Assembly: GCA_029876055.1 (NCBI GenBank)
Contig: CM056879.1
Location: 992,001-1,056,000, forward strand
DNA length: 64,000 nucleotides
Source of the DNA: Madurella fahalii
Lineage: Eukaryota > Ascomycota > Sordariomycetes > Sordariales
Direction: 5' to 3'
In this document: positions 33,724 through 44,140 of the stretch, one piece after another
Layout: each line of letters opens with the position of its first letter
Numbering within the stretch: position 1 is the first letter of the stretch
Notes under the pieces: generated by a model
What the model was told of the DNA's origin: nothing
Databases searched by the model: none
Seen by the model: only the letters and a program-made list of their open reading frames with translations
Translations under genes and position numbers: made by a program

Positions 33724-34082
33724 TATAAGGATTAAGGATCTAAGGGTAGTAAGACCAGAGTGTCTGGGTATAAGCAGTGTACGTGTAATGTAGGAGCAGA
33801 GTGCTCGTTAGGGGTTGAATAGTGGTCTCATTGAACTCTGCCTCTCCCCTAAACTCTGTCTCCCGCCCTCCTTCTTATGCCCGTGACAGTATCGCTAGGG
33901 CTTACTTCCCTGCTCTGCTGCTTTGTCGTCCTCCTTGCTGGTGCGCTCCTTCGACGTTCATCTGACGCGCTATTTATACCATTCCAGCTTAGTACCGTTG
34001 TTGCTTCTGAGGCTCGCTTACGCTGCGGCTCCGAGGCTTCCGGACCGCGCCTTACGCTGGCCCCGCTCAGCCGGTCCTCACA
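33724..34082 (-). repeat. 5' LTR of Gypsy element
   Basis: 359 bp. It differs from the 3' LTR by scattered transitions, including two G-to-A changes in the outer TGTGAGG. Confidence 0.9.
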
Positions 34083-34610
34083 ACTACGTTGTTGCTAGCA
34101 ACACCTCCTTTGCTGATAACAGCCTTGATCGAAAGAGCTCTCAGGCGTACGCTATGAAGTTGTTTAGTAGGCTTATAGGTTGGAGGGCCAACAAATAATA
34201 AACCGTCACTACATCTACTACAGAGGTCGAATTACTAGCCTTGGTACAAGCCGCTAAAGAGTCTCTCTTTGTAAGCCGACTACTGGCTGACCTATCAGTC
34301 AAACTGGACGACCACTACATCAAGATTCAATATAACAACCAGCAAACTATACGATTTGTTACGGCTGAAGTAGCTACCCTCCAGACCTGACTACGGCACG
34401 TGGATATTCATAACCACTGGTTGCGCCAGGAAGTGGCAAGCAAGAAAATCAAGGTGGAATACACGCCCTCAGCCAAGATGATAGCAGACGGGTTAACCAA
34501 AGCTCTTAACAACCCCTTACACCAAAGATTCATCAAGCAGCTAGGACTGACGCAGATACCCAGTCTGTAGGAGAGAAGTCCAGATTCAAGCTCTTGACGG
34601 GTTGAATCTG
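34083..34610 (+). pseudogene. Copia-2 RNase H region, broken
   Basis: It resumes Copia-2 after the Gypsy TSD (CTACGTTGTTGCTAGCAAC). The frame reads STTEVELLALVQAAKESLF and TKALNNPLHQRFIKQLGL with few stops, and ends shortly before the polypurine tract GAGGGGG at 34610-34616. Confidence 0.8.
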
Positions 34611-34618
34611 AGGGGGTG

Positions 34619-34810
34619 TGTCAAAAGGATCATGTGCCAAAGGATCAGGATCACAGGATCTAGTGCAGGAGCCAAACCCATGTACTCTATTGAGCTAAAG
34701 AAGACTGGCAGCTAACTGCGCCACTGTACGGACGTCATCCTGTACGCGTATCTCGTCTATAAAAGGAGCAAACTCTCTAGCAAAGATAGACAAGACAGAG
34801 GACAATGGAC
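34619..34810 (+). repeat. 3' LTR of Copia-2, truncated
   Basis: The first 192 bp of an LTR-B (TGTCAAAAGGATC, internal TATAAAAGG), cut at 34810 where LTR-A begins. Confidence 0.85.
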
Positions 34811-35076
34811 TGTCGGAAGCACAGCACCTCTGAACGTTCGGAGTTAAATTTAGGATGGAAATTCAGGATGTCTTGTTTTCTTCCTTGTCTAATGGAGGTG
34901 AACTTCCTTTTTATTCCCAATTTCCTGGACCACGGAGACCCGTCAACCCGGGTCTCCGAGAGATCGGATCACACTTATCCGAGTCGCACTAATCCGGATC
35001 ACACTGATCCGGGTTCGTGTTTTGCAGATCCAGGATCTAGCTTCCTGACCTTTTTGACACATAACCCTTTTTGACA
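34811..35076 (-). mobile_element. solo LTR-A with 17-bp terminal extension
   Basis: It begins TGTCGGAAGC and has two possible ends, GACA at 35059 and again at 35076, because the terminal segment is extended by CATAACCCTTTTTGACA. The copy at 37095 has the same extension. No matching TSD is seen. Confidence 0.8.
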
Positions 35077-35084
35077 GGAGATAC

Positions 35085-35342
35085 TGTCGGAAACATAGCA
35101 CCTCTGAATCTTGGGAAATGACAGTTGAGAGTTTTTATGTCTTGTCTTGATTGTCTTCCTCCCGGTCTATCTTTGCTGGAGAGTTTGCTCCTTTTATTGA
35201 CGAGATATACGTATAGGATGACGTCCGTATAGTGGTGCAGTTAGCTGCCAGTCTTCCTTAGCTCAATAGAGTACATGGGTTTGGCTCCCACACTAGATCC
35301 TGTGATCCTGATCATTCGGACTGGCACCTGACCCTTTTGACA
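35085..35342 (-). mobile_element. LTR-B, reverse orientation
   Basis: 258 bp (TGTCGGAAAC ... CTTTTGACA). The flanking pentamers GATAC and GTAGA differ, so it is not bounded by a TSD. It cuts the C-terminal end of pogo copy 3. Confidence 0.85.
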
Positions 35343-36604
35343 GTAGATCCTGTACATCTTGTATAGTAAGTGACTCCCTAAGTTGTATACGTGTTCTTTT
35401 AGCCCTCCGTTGCTTGCTTAATGCCTCGTTGGCCTTATGGAGTGAAGATACCTCTGATCGAAGGAGAGCTACCTAGTGTATTACAGCTATTATACCTTTA
35501 GTAAGCTGGTTAACAGCAGCTAATATCGAAGTCGGGGAGCTATTCTAATGGTTAGTAATGCGAGCTTTAATAAGCGCTGAGTGGGAGTTGGCTTCTTGGG
35601 GGTTGTATGGTGTCTAGAGGATTTAAGGTTATATAGTACTGGATCGTGAGGTCGGGGGGTGTTGGTGTACGAAGCTTAATATCCAGCTTGGAAAGTACCT
35701 TCTCTTGATCGAATGGTATAATGCCAGACTCTATAAAACTACCCTGTATATTCTTCTCTATTATAGAGGCAAAGAAGGCCTCACGAAAAGCGTAAAGGAA
35801 CTCGAGCTTGCTGATGTGGTTGATATGTACCCGTATTAACTCTTCAATCTAGCGACTGTAGGCCTGCTTTAGTAGCCCGAAGCAACTAACATCAAGTGGC
35901 TGGCACTTATGGGAGGAGTATATAGGTATGTAGAGTGTGATGATTTTGTTGTCCCGGTAGTAGAGCTCGAACTCGGTAGAGTGGTAGCTTTCGTAGCCGT
36001 TAAGGATTAATAACCGATATATGCCATTTGTCTGGGACGTTGTATAATAGTCGAAGTGCTTGATCTAGTTAAGGCTAACTATATTGGTAGTCCAGCTATT
36101 GTTAGTAGTTGTAATATACTAGTCGAGTAGTAGGTTGCACTCTCGGTACTAGTTGCTAAGGTGGTACTATACGGCTAAGATAATAAAGGAGGAGATGGCC
36201 TAGCCAAGGATATTAACTCCCTGGATTACCATTACCTATTCGTAGTTACTAGGCTAGGCTAGTTTTGCCTTGCTACGACTATCAGAGGTTATAACTACTA
36301 TACCTGTAAAGATAATGCCTATTATAAACCTAGTTTTATCGAAGTTATAGACATCGTTATCTACAATCCTATATTTCGTCCTAATATTTTATACGAGAGT
36401 AAACTATTCGCTAATGACCTTTAAGTCCTTATACTTAGCTCTCTAATAGTCGTATCTACGTGTATAACGCGTATGAAGCTGTAGCTAGCATTTAACGAAG
36501 TTGTAAGCCTAGAGCTTGCCGATAGGAGGCGTATCGTATAGATATAGTAGTTGGTTAGCTATATCTTCTATCCTATGTAGTCTTGGTAGAAATGCATGTG
36601 TATC
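35343..36604 (-). pseudogene. pogo-type transposase copy 3, truncated at both ends
   Basis: On the minus strand the sequence parallels copies 1 and 2 from the region of the second HTH (near 36560) through the DDE core (near 36330-35890) to the C-terminal coiled region (near 35400). It has many TAG/TAA codons. Both ends stop at LTR-B sequences (35342 and 36605), so terminal repeats are missing. It is the most degraded of the three copies. Confidence 0.8.
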
Positions 36605-37094
36605 TGTCAAAAGGATCATGTGCCAAAGGATCAGGATCACAGGATCTAGTGCAGGAGTCAAACCCATGTACTCTAGTCAGCTAAAGCAGGCTGGCAGCTG
36701 ACTATGCCACTAAACAGACGTTATCCTATACGGGTATCTCGTCTATAAAAGGAGCAAGCTCTCCAGCGCAGATGGAGATACATTGAAATGGAGCGGAAAA
36801 CACACATCCACTCCATCAACAAAACAACAAGATAACAAAAACAAGGGGAGGGACAACGACTGAGAAACCCGACAACAAACCAGGATTCCCAGCAACGCGG
36901 CTTGGACCAAAGTAGCAACAAAGACAGGCAGGACTCCCTCTGATCAGAGGGAGGCCGCAAAGACAGCTCCCAATGGAGCAAGCAAATCGAAAGAAAGAAT
37001 TGGTTGAACTGTTGATCTTGATTGTCCTTGACTGTTGAGGTCGACAGTCAGGACAGTCTTAAATACAGAAAAAAAGTGGGTTCTCAGTCCGATC
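36605..37094 (+). mobile_element. LTR-B variant plus unassigned retroelement-like sequence
   Basis: The first 170 bp match LTR-B (TGTCAAAAGGATCATGTGCC ... TATAAAAGG). After about 36770 the sequence differs from every other copy and no CCGACA-type end is found. It is A-rich and contains a 20-bp perfect palindrome at 36934-36953. It may be the LTR and leader of a related family cut by LTR-A at 37095. Confidence 0.55.
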
Positions 37095-37374
37095 TGTCAA
37101 AAAGGGTTATGTGTCAAAAGGGTCAGGAAGCTGGATCCTGGATCTGCAAAACACGAACCCGGATCAGTGTGATCCAGATTAGTGCGACTCGGATAAGTGT
37201 GATCCGATCTCTCGGAGAACCGTCAACTCGGGTCTCCGTGGTCCAGGAAATTGGGAATAAGAAGGAAGTTCACCTCCGTTAGACAAGGAAGAAAACAAGA
37301 CATCCTCAATTTCCGATCCTGAATTTCCATCCTAAATTTAACTCCGAACGTTCAGAGGTGCTGTGCATCCGACA
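37095..37374 (+). mobile_element. LTR-A with 17-bp terminal extension
   Basis: It starts TGTCAAAAAGGGTTATG directly followed by the usual TGTCAAAAGGGTC, and ends CATCCGACA; 280 bp. No TSD is seen (CGATC versus TCTCC). Confidence 0.85.
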
Positions 37375-37982
37375 TCTCCTCCTCGACCGGTTTTTAGTTC
37401 GATCAAGTCGAGTAGTTTTTCGGCCGACCGACCCAACCTAAGAGCATTCCGAAGCGTCACAACGTAGGAAACCCAGGGCAAGGAAGGTTCCTAGGAATCT
37501 GGGAATGGCTTAAAAGGATATAATACAGTATACGGTTGGGTATATAGTTATGTACCCTCGTAAAGGAAGGAGAGGGTGTGCGCTCTGTAATCCTGATTTT
37601 TATATTACCGAAATGCCATTTGACTCGAGTTGCTATATAGGCAGTACATTATTGTATATAAGACGTAGCTTAGCACGTCCTCACAGGCCTTGTCACGTTT
37701 GCCAGGCGGATTATATAGATGATACCGGCCCGGGCGTTAATGGGGAAACAACAACAACAATGACAACAAAACAAACGCATTCAACAATAAGAAGCAAAAG
37801 TGGAGTGGGCGGGTGCTCTCTAACAGGTGAGGCCCCTGCCGCCATCTCCCTTATCCCTCCTGGCCCCTCCAGCTATCGCTTACGTACGAGAGAATACCCA
37901 ACGGCGTCTGCTTCTATCCGTTGTTGCCCTTTCATCGTTAACTAGAGTCGAGTCCGCACCAATCCAAGTCCATTCCACTCAC
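37375..37982. other. boundary of transposon block, no gene seen
   Basis: AT-rich next to the LTR, with higher GC toward 37800. A 131-codon frame at 37550-37945 has low-complexity repeats and no recognisable domain; I do not call it. Confidence 0.4.
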
Positions 37983-38363
37983 TTAAGCATCTCCATCGCT
38001 TCCCCCAGCTCCTCCATCTCCCTTTGTGCCGCTGCTGTACCCGGCAGGAACGGCCTCGTACCCGCGAATCAGTCCGCCAAACATGCCGGGCCACAGCATG
38101 CCATACAGTATTCCGGGTATCATCCAGGGAGATAGCACGCCCGGGAAATAGGGGGGCATAATCGGGTGGATGGCGGGGCTTGCGACGGCATTGGAATCGG
38201 GGCCCGGGACGACTTGGGACGCCGGCTCAGCATTAGCAGGGTCGGGATTAGGATCGGCAGCCGGGCTTTGGATGGTGTTCGGATTTTTGTTGATGTGTGC
38301 CTGGGGCGTGGGGAGTGCGATAGAGAAGGGAAGGAAGAATGCGAGCAGGGCCGTCAATTTCAT
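37983..38363 (-). CDS. small secreted protein, Pro/Gly-rich
   Basis: 126 aa from ATG 38361-38363. The first 22 residues (MKLTALLAFFLPFSIALPTPQA) form a typical signal peptide, described here by its ends: charged Lys2, a hydrophobic core, and small residues before Gln21. The mature part is Pro/Asn/Ala-rich (residues 24-60), then a hydrophobic Pro/Gly/Met segment (PPYFPGVLSPWMIPG near 70-85), and ends with Gly/Asp repeats. It has no cysteine, so it is not a disulphide-stabilised effector type. The function is unknown. No intron is evident. Codon use and absence of RIP stops support a live gene. Confidence 0.6.
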   Translation of the reverse strand: MKLTALLAFFLPFSIALPTPQAHINKNPNTIQSPAADPNPDPANAEPASQVVPGPDSNAVASPAIHPIMPPYFPGVLSPWMIPGILYGMLWPGMFGGLIRGYEAVPAGYSSGTKGDGGAGGSDGDA

Positions 38364-40188
38364 AGCAGTGGTGGATTAGCTGCGAGGTCAGAGAGATGAC
38401 TGTTTGCGTGCCGAATTTGATTCGGAATTGCATAAAGTGTATTTTGCGTGTCGAGGAGGGAGGGAGGGAGGGATCGCCATATATCCAATACTAAGAACGA
38501 GTGGATACTACTAGAGGCCGCGCTTGTTTCTTCTTCTAGGCCATATAATCGCCCTCGATCCTGTAGTTGTGTTCACACCATAGCGAACCAGCGCGATCGG
38601 TTCCTTCAGCAAGCACAGCTCTAGTATCTTGCTGTTGGCTCCACGTCATGCCCACTCCCAGGTGAGAGAATTGTTGCGTCGTCCTAGCCCAAGATTACTG
38701 GGCCCTTGCTCCTCAACATGACTTGACATGAGGCGCTATTACAATCTCATCCAATCTAGAGGACCAGTCATTCCCAGCCGGACCCGTCCAGGCGCCGCGG
38801 TTAGATATTCCCACGGGCCCGAGTGGACTAACCCGTGGCGTAGAATATTGTTCGTGGCGGGGTTTTATAGAATTGGTCGGAAGTGAGCGAAGATAGATCG
38901 AGATCCCGAGAAATGTTTCCCGATATGGTTTGATCCGTGCTTCCACCAACTTCGTGGAGTTCCACCTAAGACGGAAGAAATTCGCCCAAGGTTTCAGTAG
39001 TGCTAAGTAGTATTTGGTGCAGTGAAATGGACCTCCTCTTAACTCGATTTGAGGGAATGCCTGGGGTCGGTGCGTTGCCGGGGTAACCTTGCTCAGGGGT
39101 AAACCCCTTAGGTGATGCGCCGCTCATCTAACCGAAATGTAACAAATACTCAGGTTACAACTCTTGTCGAACCCGTATTATTGGGATAACTGCTGCTGTC
39201 GCTTTGCGTTGCCTTCACCCGACCGCTAGTATGCAGACTACCAAGCCAACTTAACACTCATACCGCTGCCTCTCGGCCAGGGCCCCTGGACTCCTTTAGT
39301 TACTATTTAATGCACCATCCTTACCCCTAAGAGAAGAATCTCAAAGATGCTCAATGTTGAACAATCAGCGGCTTGATGAAGTCATGTTTACACTGCATGC
39401 TCCCGAATTCTATGATGGTATGGATATCCCCACCGCTCTGAGTAAGGGTTTAAACTAAAAAGTCTATGACGTCGCTCCTACGACACGAGATGATTAGATG
39501 TTTCCATAATGATACTTGGTCGCAAACAGACGCGCACCTCCAGGTCTACTATACTGATGACTCGTCATTCATGCCCTGCATGTTCTTGACGGGCTCGCAG
39601 AACCTTCTCGCTCGTCGGCCGAACCATTATCCAGACTCTAAAGCCCAGGTTTGCTTCTGTTGTCAAGTACCTAAACGAATCGCATTTCCCGTCCGCTCCA
39701 ACATCTCTTTTTCGACAGTGGCGGAGTGCTTGCCGCTGACCCTTTTGGCCGCTGTCGCCGCCTAGAGATAAGGTAGTCATTCTCTTCCGTGGCGGCTGCT
39801 ACGTGGAAACGAGACTAAATGGGTATTTGCTGGGCCGCTGGCTCGTGTTTCGGGCTTAGTGGCTCTGACCACCTTATCGCTGAATTCACAGCCCTGTCTC
39901 TAATAACGGTGTTCCGAGTCCAAGACTAATAGACGAGAAATCCCATATCCCGTTGATTCAGTGACATCGCCCTAGCTCTCGTGGAGTTGGAAAGAAATAG
40001 ATGTATTTCCGCATTATAGGGTACTAGATAAGCCGCTATTAGGGGTTGTTTGGGTTGTTTTAGTATTGTGTTGGGGGCGTATCTCTCCCTGAAGAACGTT
40101 TAGACTGGCCGGTGCTCGGTTATGTTCTTGTAACTTCTCATGCGTGATTCCATCAAGATAGCTCAGCTCAGTTCCATATCTGACTACC
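38364..40188. other. intergenic 1.8 kb
   Basis: No gene is recognised. A short GGGA tandem repeat lies at about 38456-38475. Several 70-100-codon frames on both strands lack domains or signal peptides. Confidence 0.45.
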
Positions 40189-42110
40189 TTACTGCCCGTC
40201 CAGTATCTGCGCCGCAATCTTTTCGGCTAAAGCATACACGGTGCTCTGCGGATGCCCCAGCGGCAGCAAGGCAAAGCTACTTGCATCTACAACCCTCAAC
40301 CCGTGCACCCCAATCACCTTCGTGTCCTTGTCCACCACGGCCATCGGGTCTTCTGTCCTACCCATCCGGCACGTACAAGCCGCATGCCAGACCGTCATGA
40401 CTGTCTCTCTGATCGTCTCCAAGATCTGTTCGTCCGTCTCCACCTCGGGGCCGGGGAAATACTCCTCGCCGCCCAACAACACGGGCTGCATCGCATCCGA
40501 GGCAAATGCGGCCCTCAACCGCTTGTATGTCGCAATAGCCACGTCAACATCCGTCTGGTCGGTCAGCCAGTTTGGGTCGATAACCGGCAGATCCCTCGCG
40601 TCAGCCGACCGCAGCGTGACGGTGCCGCTGGATAAAGGGGCGACAAGCCCGCCGAGGATGGTAGCGTAGTTGAAACCGTCCTTTGGTTGGGTGGTGAACA
40701 AGTTGGAGAAGGCGCCGACGTACCCCGGAGCGGTGATGTACTCCAGCTCCGGCCAGTCGGGGCGAAACATAGCGTCAAGGACCAAGATTGCACGGTCTGG
40801 CAAGAGAGCGCGAGGGATCTTTTCCCAACCGAGGAAATCAGACACCGGGTTGGTTAGGGGTCCTTGTTTCTAGAGGGTATAAGGCCCGAGGAACTGGCTA
40901 AGGACAAATGCTGGATCGTTGGCCACACGCGTAACCGTCTCAACGTTGACGCGCTAGGTAGGACCGAAGAAGACGTGGTCTTCCATGGTTTGGCCGACCC
41001 CCGGGCGGTCGGCGATGATTGGAATCGAATGCTTTTCTAACTCGGCTCGCGGGCCTATGCCGGATACCATCAGTAGCTGGGGGCTCTGAAAGGCGCCAGC
41101 CGAGAGGATGACTTCTTTCCGGGCGTGTAGTGTGTATTGGATCAAGCCTAGAGGTCTGCTCTCTACTCTGACCCCCGTGGCGCGCTTGTCATCGTCAAAG
41201 AAAGATCATGGTGGCGAGGGTATTGATATAGACCTTTAGGTTCTGTCTTCCCCTGGCGTCATTGAGGAATGATGTCTGGCTCGAATCACGGGTCTGATCC
41301 TCTGGCCGAATGGTTGATGCACAGTACTGGGCGCCCATGAGAGTGCCACTGTTGAAGTCGTCGGTATGCGGCACGCCGATCTCGTTGAGAGCAGGTTCTA
41401 GCCAGGTGCTAAACGGCTGGGCATAATTGGCATATGACACCTGCAACGGACCACCTTGTGTTGAGAAAGCAGAGTCTACGAACTCTGCACTAGCATTCAC
41501 GAAGCGTGTGTTGGACGGAGGAGTGAACTGGACGCTCTTCCTGAAGTGCGGCTGCAGGTTGTCCCACGTGTAGCTGTCGTCGCCCAGACGATTAGTCTAC
41601 TGCTGATACGACTGCTTGCTTCCGCGCTGGTAGATCATGAAGTTGCGAGCAGAGCTAGGAACTTGGAATCTGCAAGCATCACGACTTGGTCAGGAATTTC
41701 ACTTACCTACCCCTGAGGCACTTCCCACGGGCATAATGTATTTTCCGGTTATTTGCCCCAGCCTGAGGCTCCGTAACAAAGTTCCAGTCAACGAGGGGGT
41801 TCGTGTCTGTAGGATCGGCGCCAGCGAAAAGGATATCGCCAGCGGGCGTCAGGCCGAGGACGGGGTTTGTGATCTGGTAGAAGGAGCCCGCTTCAACAAC
41901 GGCAACGCTGATGCTCGTATTAGCGCTGAGTCGGTTGGCAAGAACCAAACCTGCAGTGCCGCCGCCTACGATGACATAGTCAAAGGTAGCAGTTATGCCA
42001 AGTTCGCCCGCCAGATCGCCAAGGTCGTTGATCGCACGCTCCTCAACATTCTCGGAGGGCGCTGCCGCTCCCAGCGCCGAGAGAAAGAGCGCAAGGCCGA
42101 GTCGCATCAT
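40189..42110 (-). pseudogene. secreted GMC oxidoreductase, inactivated
   Basis: Exon 1 is 41707-42110 and exon 2 is 40189-41654, joined by a 52-bp intron (41655-41706; GTAAGT ... CCTAG) that restores KCLRG|SSARNF. A signal peptide (MMRLGLALFLSALGAAA) precedes the FAD-binding VIVGGGTAGLVLANRL. The C-terminal active-site region WHAACTCRMG and GHPQSTVYALAEKIA are present. The family oxidises alcohols or sugars with FAD (aryl-alcohol and glucose oxidase relatives); the exact substrate cannot be told. It is broken by TAG at 41597-41599 (Trp expected), a one-base insertion near 41200, and TAGs at 40954-40956 and 40870-40872 (Gln expected). The stops are G-to-A or C-to-T changes of RIP type. Confidence 0.85.
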
Positions 42111-43099
42111 ACAAGGATGTGACTTGACGAAAGACGCATGGGAGATTCAAGGAGACCAGGCTCTGAGAGAAAGAGAAGCTGGTTGTCAGGCTGCCGGACG
42201 TTTTAATCGCTACATCGCCCTGTTTGCCAAGAGACTTAGGGGCCCATCATCCCACGGACAGATTCCCGCTTATGCATATGTCACGCAGCTCAAGCCACTA
42301 AAGCCAGGTTTTCTGTGACCACTTGTACTATGGTAGGTCCTCGAATGCCCATCATGATGTTAGGGCCGAGGTGAATTGACGACATTCAGCCGCCCGGGGT
42401 TCTGGGCATGTCGATCACTGCCATATCGGCGCGTATAGGCGGGGTTAGTGCAGCATGCAAACAAGACAGGGACATGAAATATTGAACCTCTACCCAACTC
42501 CGTCGGCTGAAGCTGGTCTAATCAGGACACTGTTGACCAGGCGCCCGGTATCCAAGGTGCGCACGTCGCTGACATGGTAGGGTACACTATCCTGGTAGGG
42601 TTAGGGATCAAATAAAAACTTCCAATATCAAATGGGGATTAACGGGAAAGCAATGGAAAGAAATTGTAATGTCAGGGATTATCCATCACTATGTACTAGA
42701 CGTGGCGCGACGATAGCAATAGGGGACACCCACAAGTTACCTAAGCTATCTACCCCGTATGTAGGGTTCTACTTGTAGGCGGGTACGCATGAGTGATAAG
42801 AAACAATCCATCATGATTCAACCCCGCAGCTTACCATACGGCAACTACGTCATGAATAGCTAATATCGATAGTCTGTACGTCATGGAGGACTCCCATTAC
42901 ATAGATATACCAGCTGCGGCAGCAACATGAACAGACCTCGTCTTATAGGCCTGTTTTTCCTTTAAACCAACAGCACAACGCATCTAAATCTACTTGGCGG
43001 CGCACTCGATTCCTTTCAAAATTCCGAAGGGTGGAAATGCTCCGAATGTTGACCCGAACATCACTAGTATGTCCAAGGTTTCTGGAGGCGCAGATTGAC
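42111..43099. other. intergenic
   Basis: No gene recognised; 5' flank of the GMC pseudogene. Only short open frames. Confidence 0.45.
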
Positions 43100-43291
43100 A
43101 TGTACCATAGACCGGCTAAACAATCGACAGAGGATCCATCGAGCAAGAGCGAAGCCAAAGCCATGATGGCTCAGGAGGAACATGAGGCCCGCAAGGAGCA
43201 CTCCAAGAGCGGCGCCAACACGGGCAAGGAGCAAGGCATGGAATACGTCTCACGCAAGACGCACACTGCCGACGTGCCTCACAACAATTGA
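43100..43291 (+). CDS. small hydrophilic protein, unknown
   Basis: 63 aa from ATG 43100, with no hydrophobic segment. It is rich in Lys, Glu, Ser and His (SKSEAKAMMAQEEHEARKEH, then GKEQGMEYVSRKTHTADVP). The composition resembles hydrophilin or stress-induced fungal peptides, which is a resemblance only. It may be the last exon of a longer gene, as the frame is open upstream to 43031. I do not recognise the family. Confidence 0.35.
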   Translation: MYHRPAKQSTEDPSSKSEAKAMMAQEEHEARKEHSKSGANTGKEQGMEYVSRKTHTADVPHNN

Positions 43292-44140
43292 GTCACCCAC
43301 GGTGTACTCGATGGAATAAGCATTAAATCTGCCGTTGCTTCTCAAAAGCTGGAACTCTGAATTAACCCGCATCACTACAACTGATGGATCGGTTCGGCGA
43401 CGGGCGCGATGAGCATGATACCCACCCGAAGCTTGATATCACCACCTCCATATACGGACGACGGGCGTGTGAGATGGTACCGATCAAGAGGCGCGGGTAG
43501 TAATAGAGCCGGCGTCCCGCAGACCTGTCTAAAACTAGAGACTGGGGAACTACCCTATTGGAATGATACGGCCCTGGCTCCCCACGAACAATGTGTCGCC
43601 GAGCTCACAGGCGGCAAGAGGACGGCCCGGAATCTGCCTTGCACCCGGGTAATCTCATCAATACTTTTGCGCTGAAAATCGGATGTTGAGGGCAGCCGAA
43701 GCAGCACAACCTCGCCTCTCATTCCCCGATTGAGACCACCAGCCCGGAGAGTAACATTGAGATTCGTCTACCCCAACGTTTGTGGTTGCACCCAGGAACG
43801 TTGCTACCGAGGTACGACCTGCCCCGCCTGGTTCCCAAATATCTGTAAGCGAAAACGTGCAGCAACAACGCTGTATCGCTGCGGCTGAGTCTTCTCTTGG
43901 GTAGGAAGCTGAAAGCAGGACAATCTCCGGAGTGAACCCTTGGGGCATGGTTTTTAAGCGTCCTGCATACTGCATTGGCCATGATCGTGACGGTAGGTTC
44001 GTCGGTGTCTAAGCTACCTTATATAAAGCCGTCAACTCACCGCGTCCCCTCTGCACCTGAGCCATGTTCAACCCAGACCCGTTGCCCCAAGACCAAACCA
44101 AAGAGAAACCCAACCATCGCCGAGTCTCTCTCTCTCAAAA
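43292..44140. other. intergenic, promoter side of the 419-aa gene
   Basis: No gene recognised. The 50 bp before the ATG at 44141 are pyrimidine-rich (CTCTCTCTC). Confidence 0.4.

Larger units (their letters stand above)
24369..34082 (-). mobile_element. full-length Ty3/gypsy chromovirus
   Basis: A 9,714-bp element with TSD ACTAC (24364-24368 and 34083-34087) and two 359-bp LTRs (24369-24727 and 33724-34082). The sense strand is minus: gag, protease, RT, RNase H, integrase and chromodomain occupy about 33530-28310. Roughly 1.9 kb of extra sequence separates pol from the 3' LTR (excluding the 1,678-bp nested element). That extra segment holds a gene on the opposite strand (separate entry). RIP stops are frequent. 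The outermost LTR bases carry G-to-A changes at 33724 (TATAAGG for TGTGAGG). Confidence 0.93.
16135..34810 (+). mobile_element. Ty1/copia fragment Copia-2, 5'-truncated host of nested insertions
   Basis: The fragment begins within integrase (CAGTTATCAAGG) and runs in the + direction in pieces: 16135-16466, 17087-18835, 24363-24368, and 34083-34810. Between the pieces lie a solo Gypsy LTR (TSD CCTTT), Copia-3 (TSD GCAAC) and the full Gypsy element (TSD ACTAC). It ends with the polypurine tract GAGGGGG and a 3' LTR from 34619 that is cut at 34810 by LTR-A. It is the oldest layer of this block. Confidence 0.88.

Noticed and set aside
37550..37945. 131-codon + strand frame
   Set aside because: Low-complexity Thr/Ser repeats, no domain, close to transposon debris.
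39466..39765. 99-codon + strand frame
   Set aside because: No domain or signal peptide, and the opposite strand is equally open.
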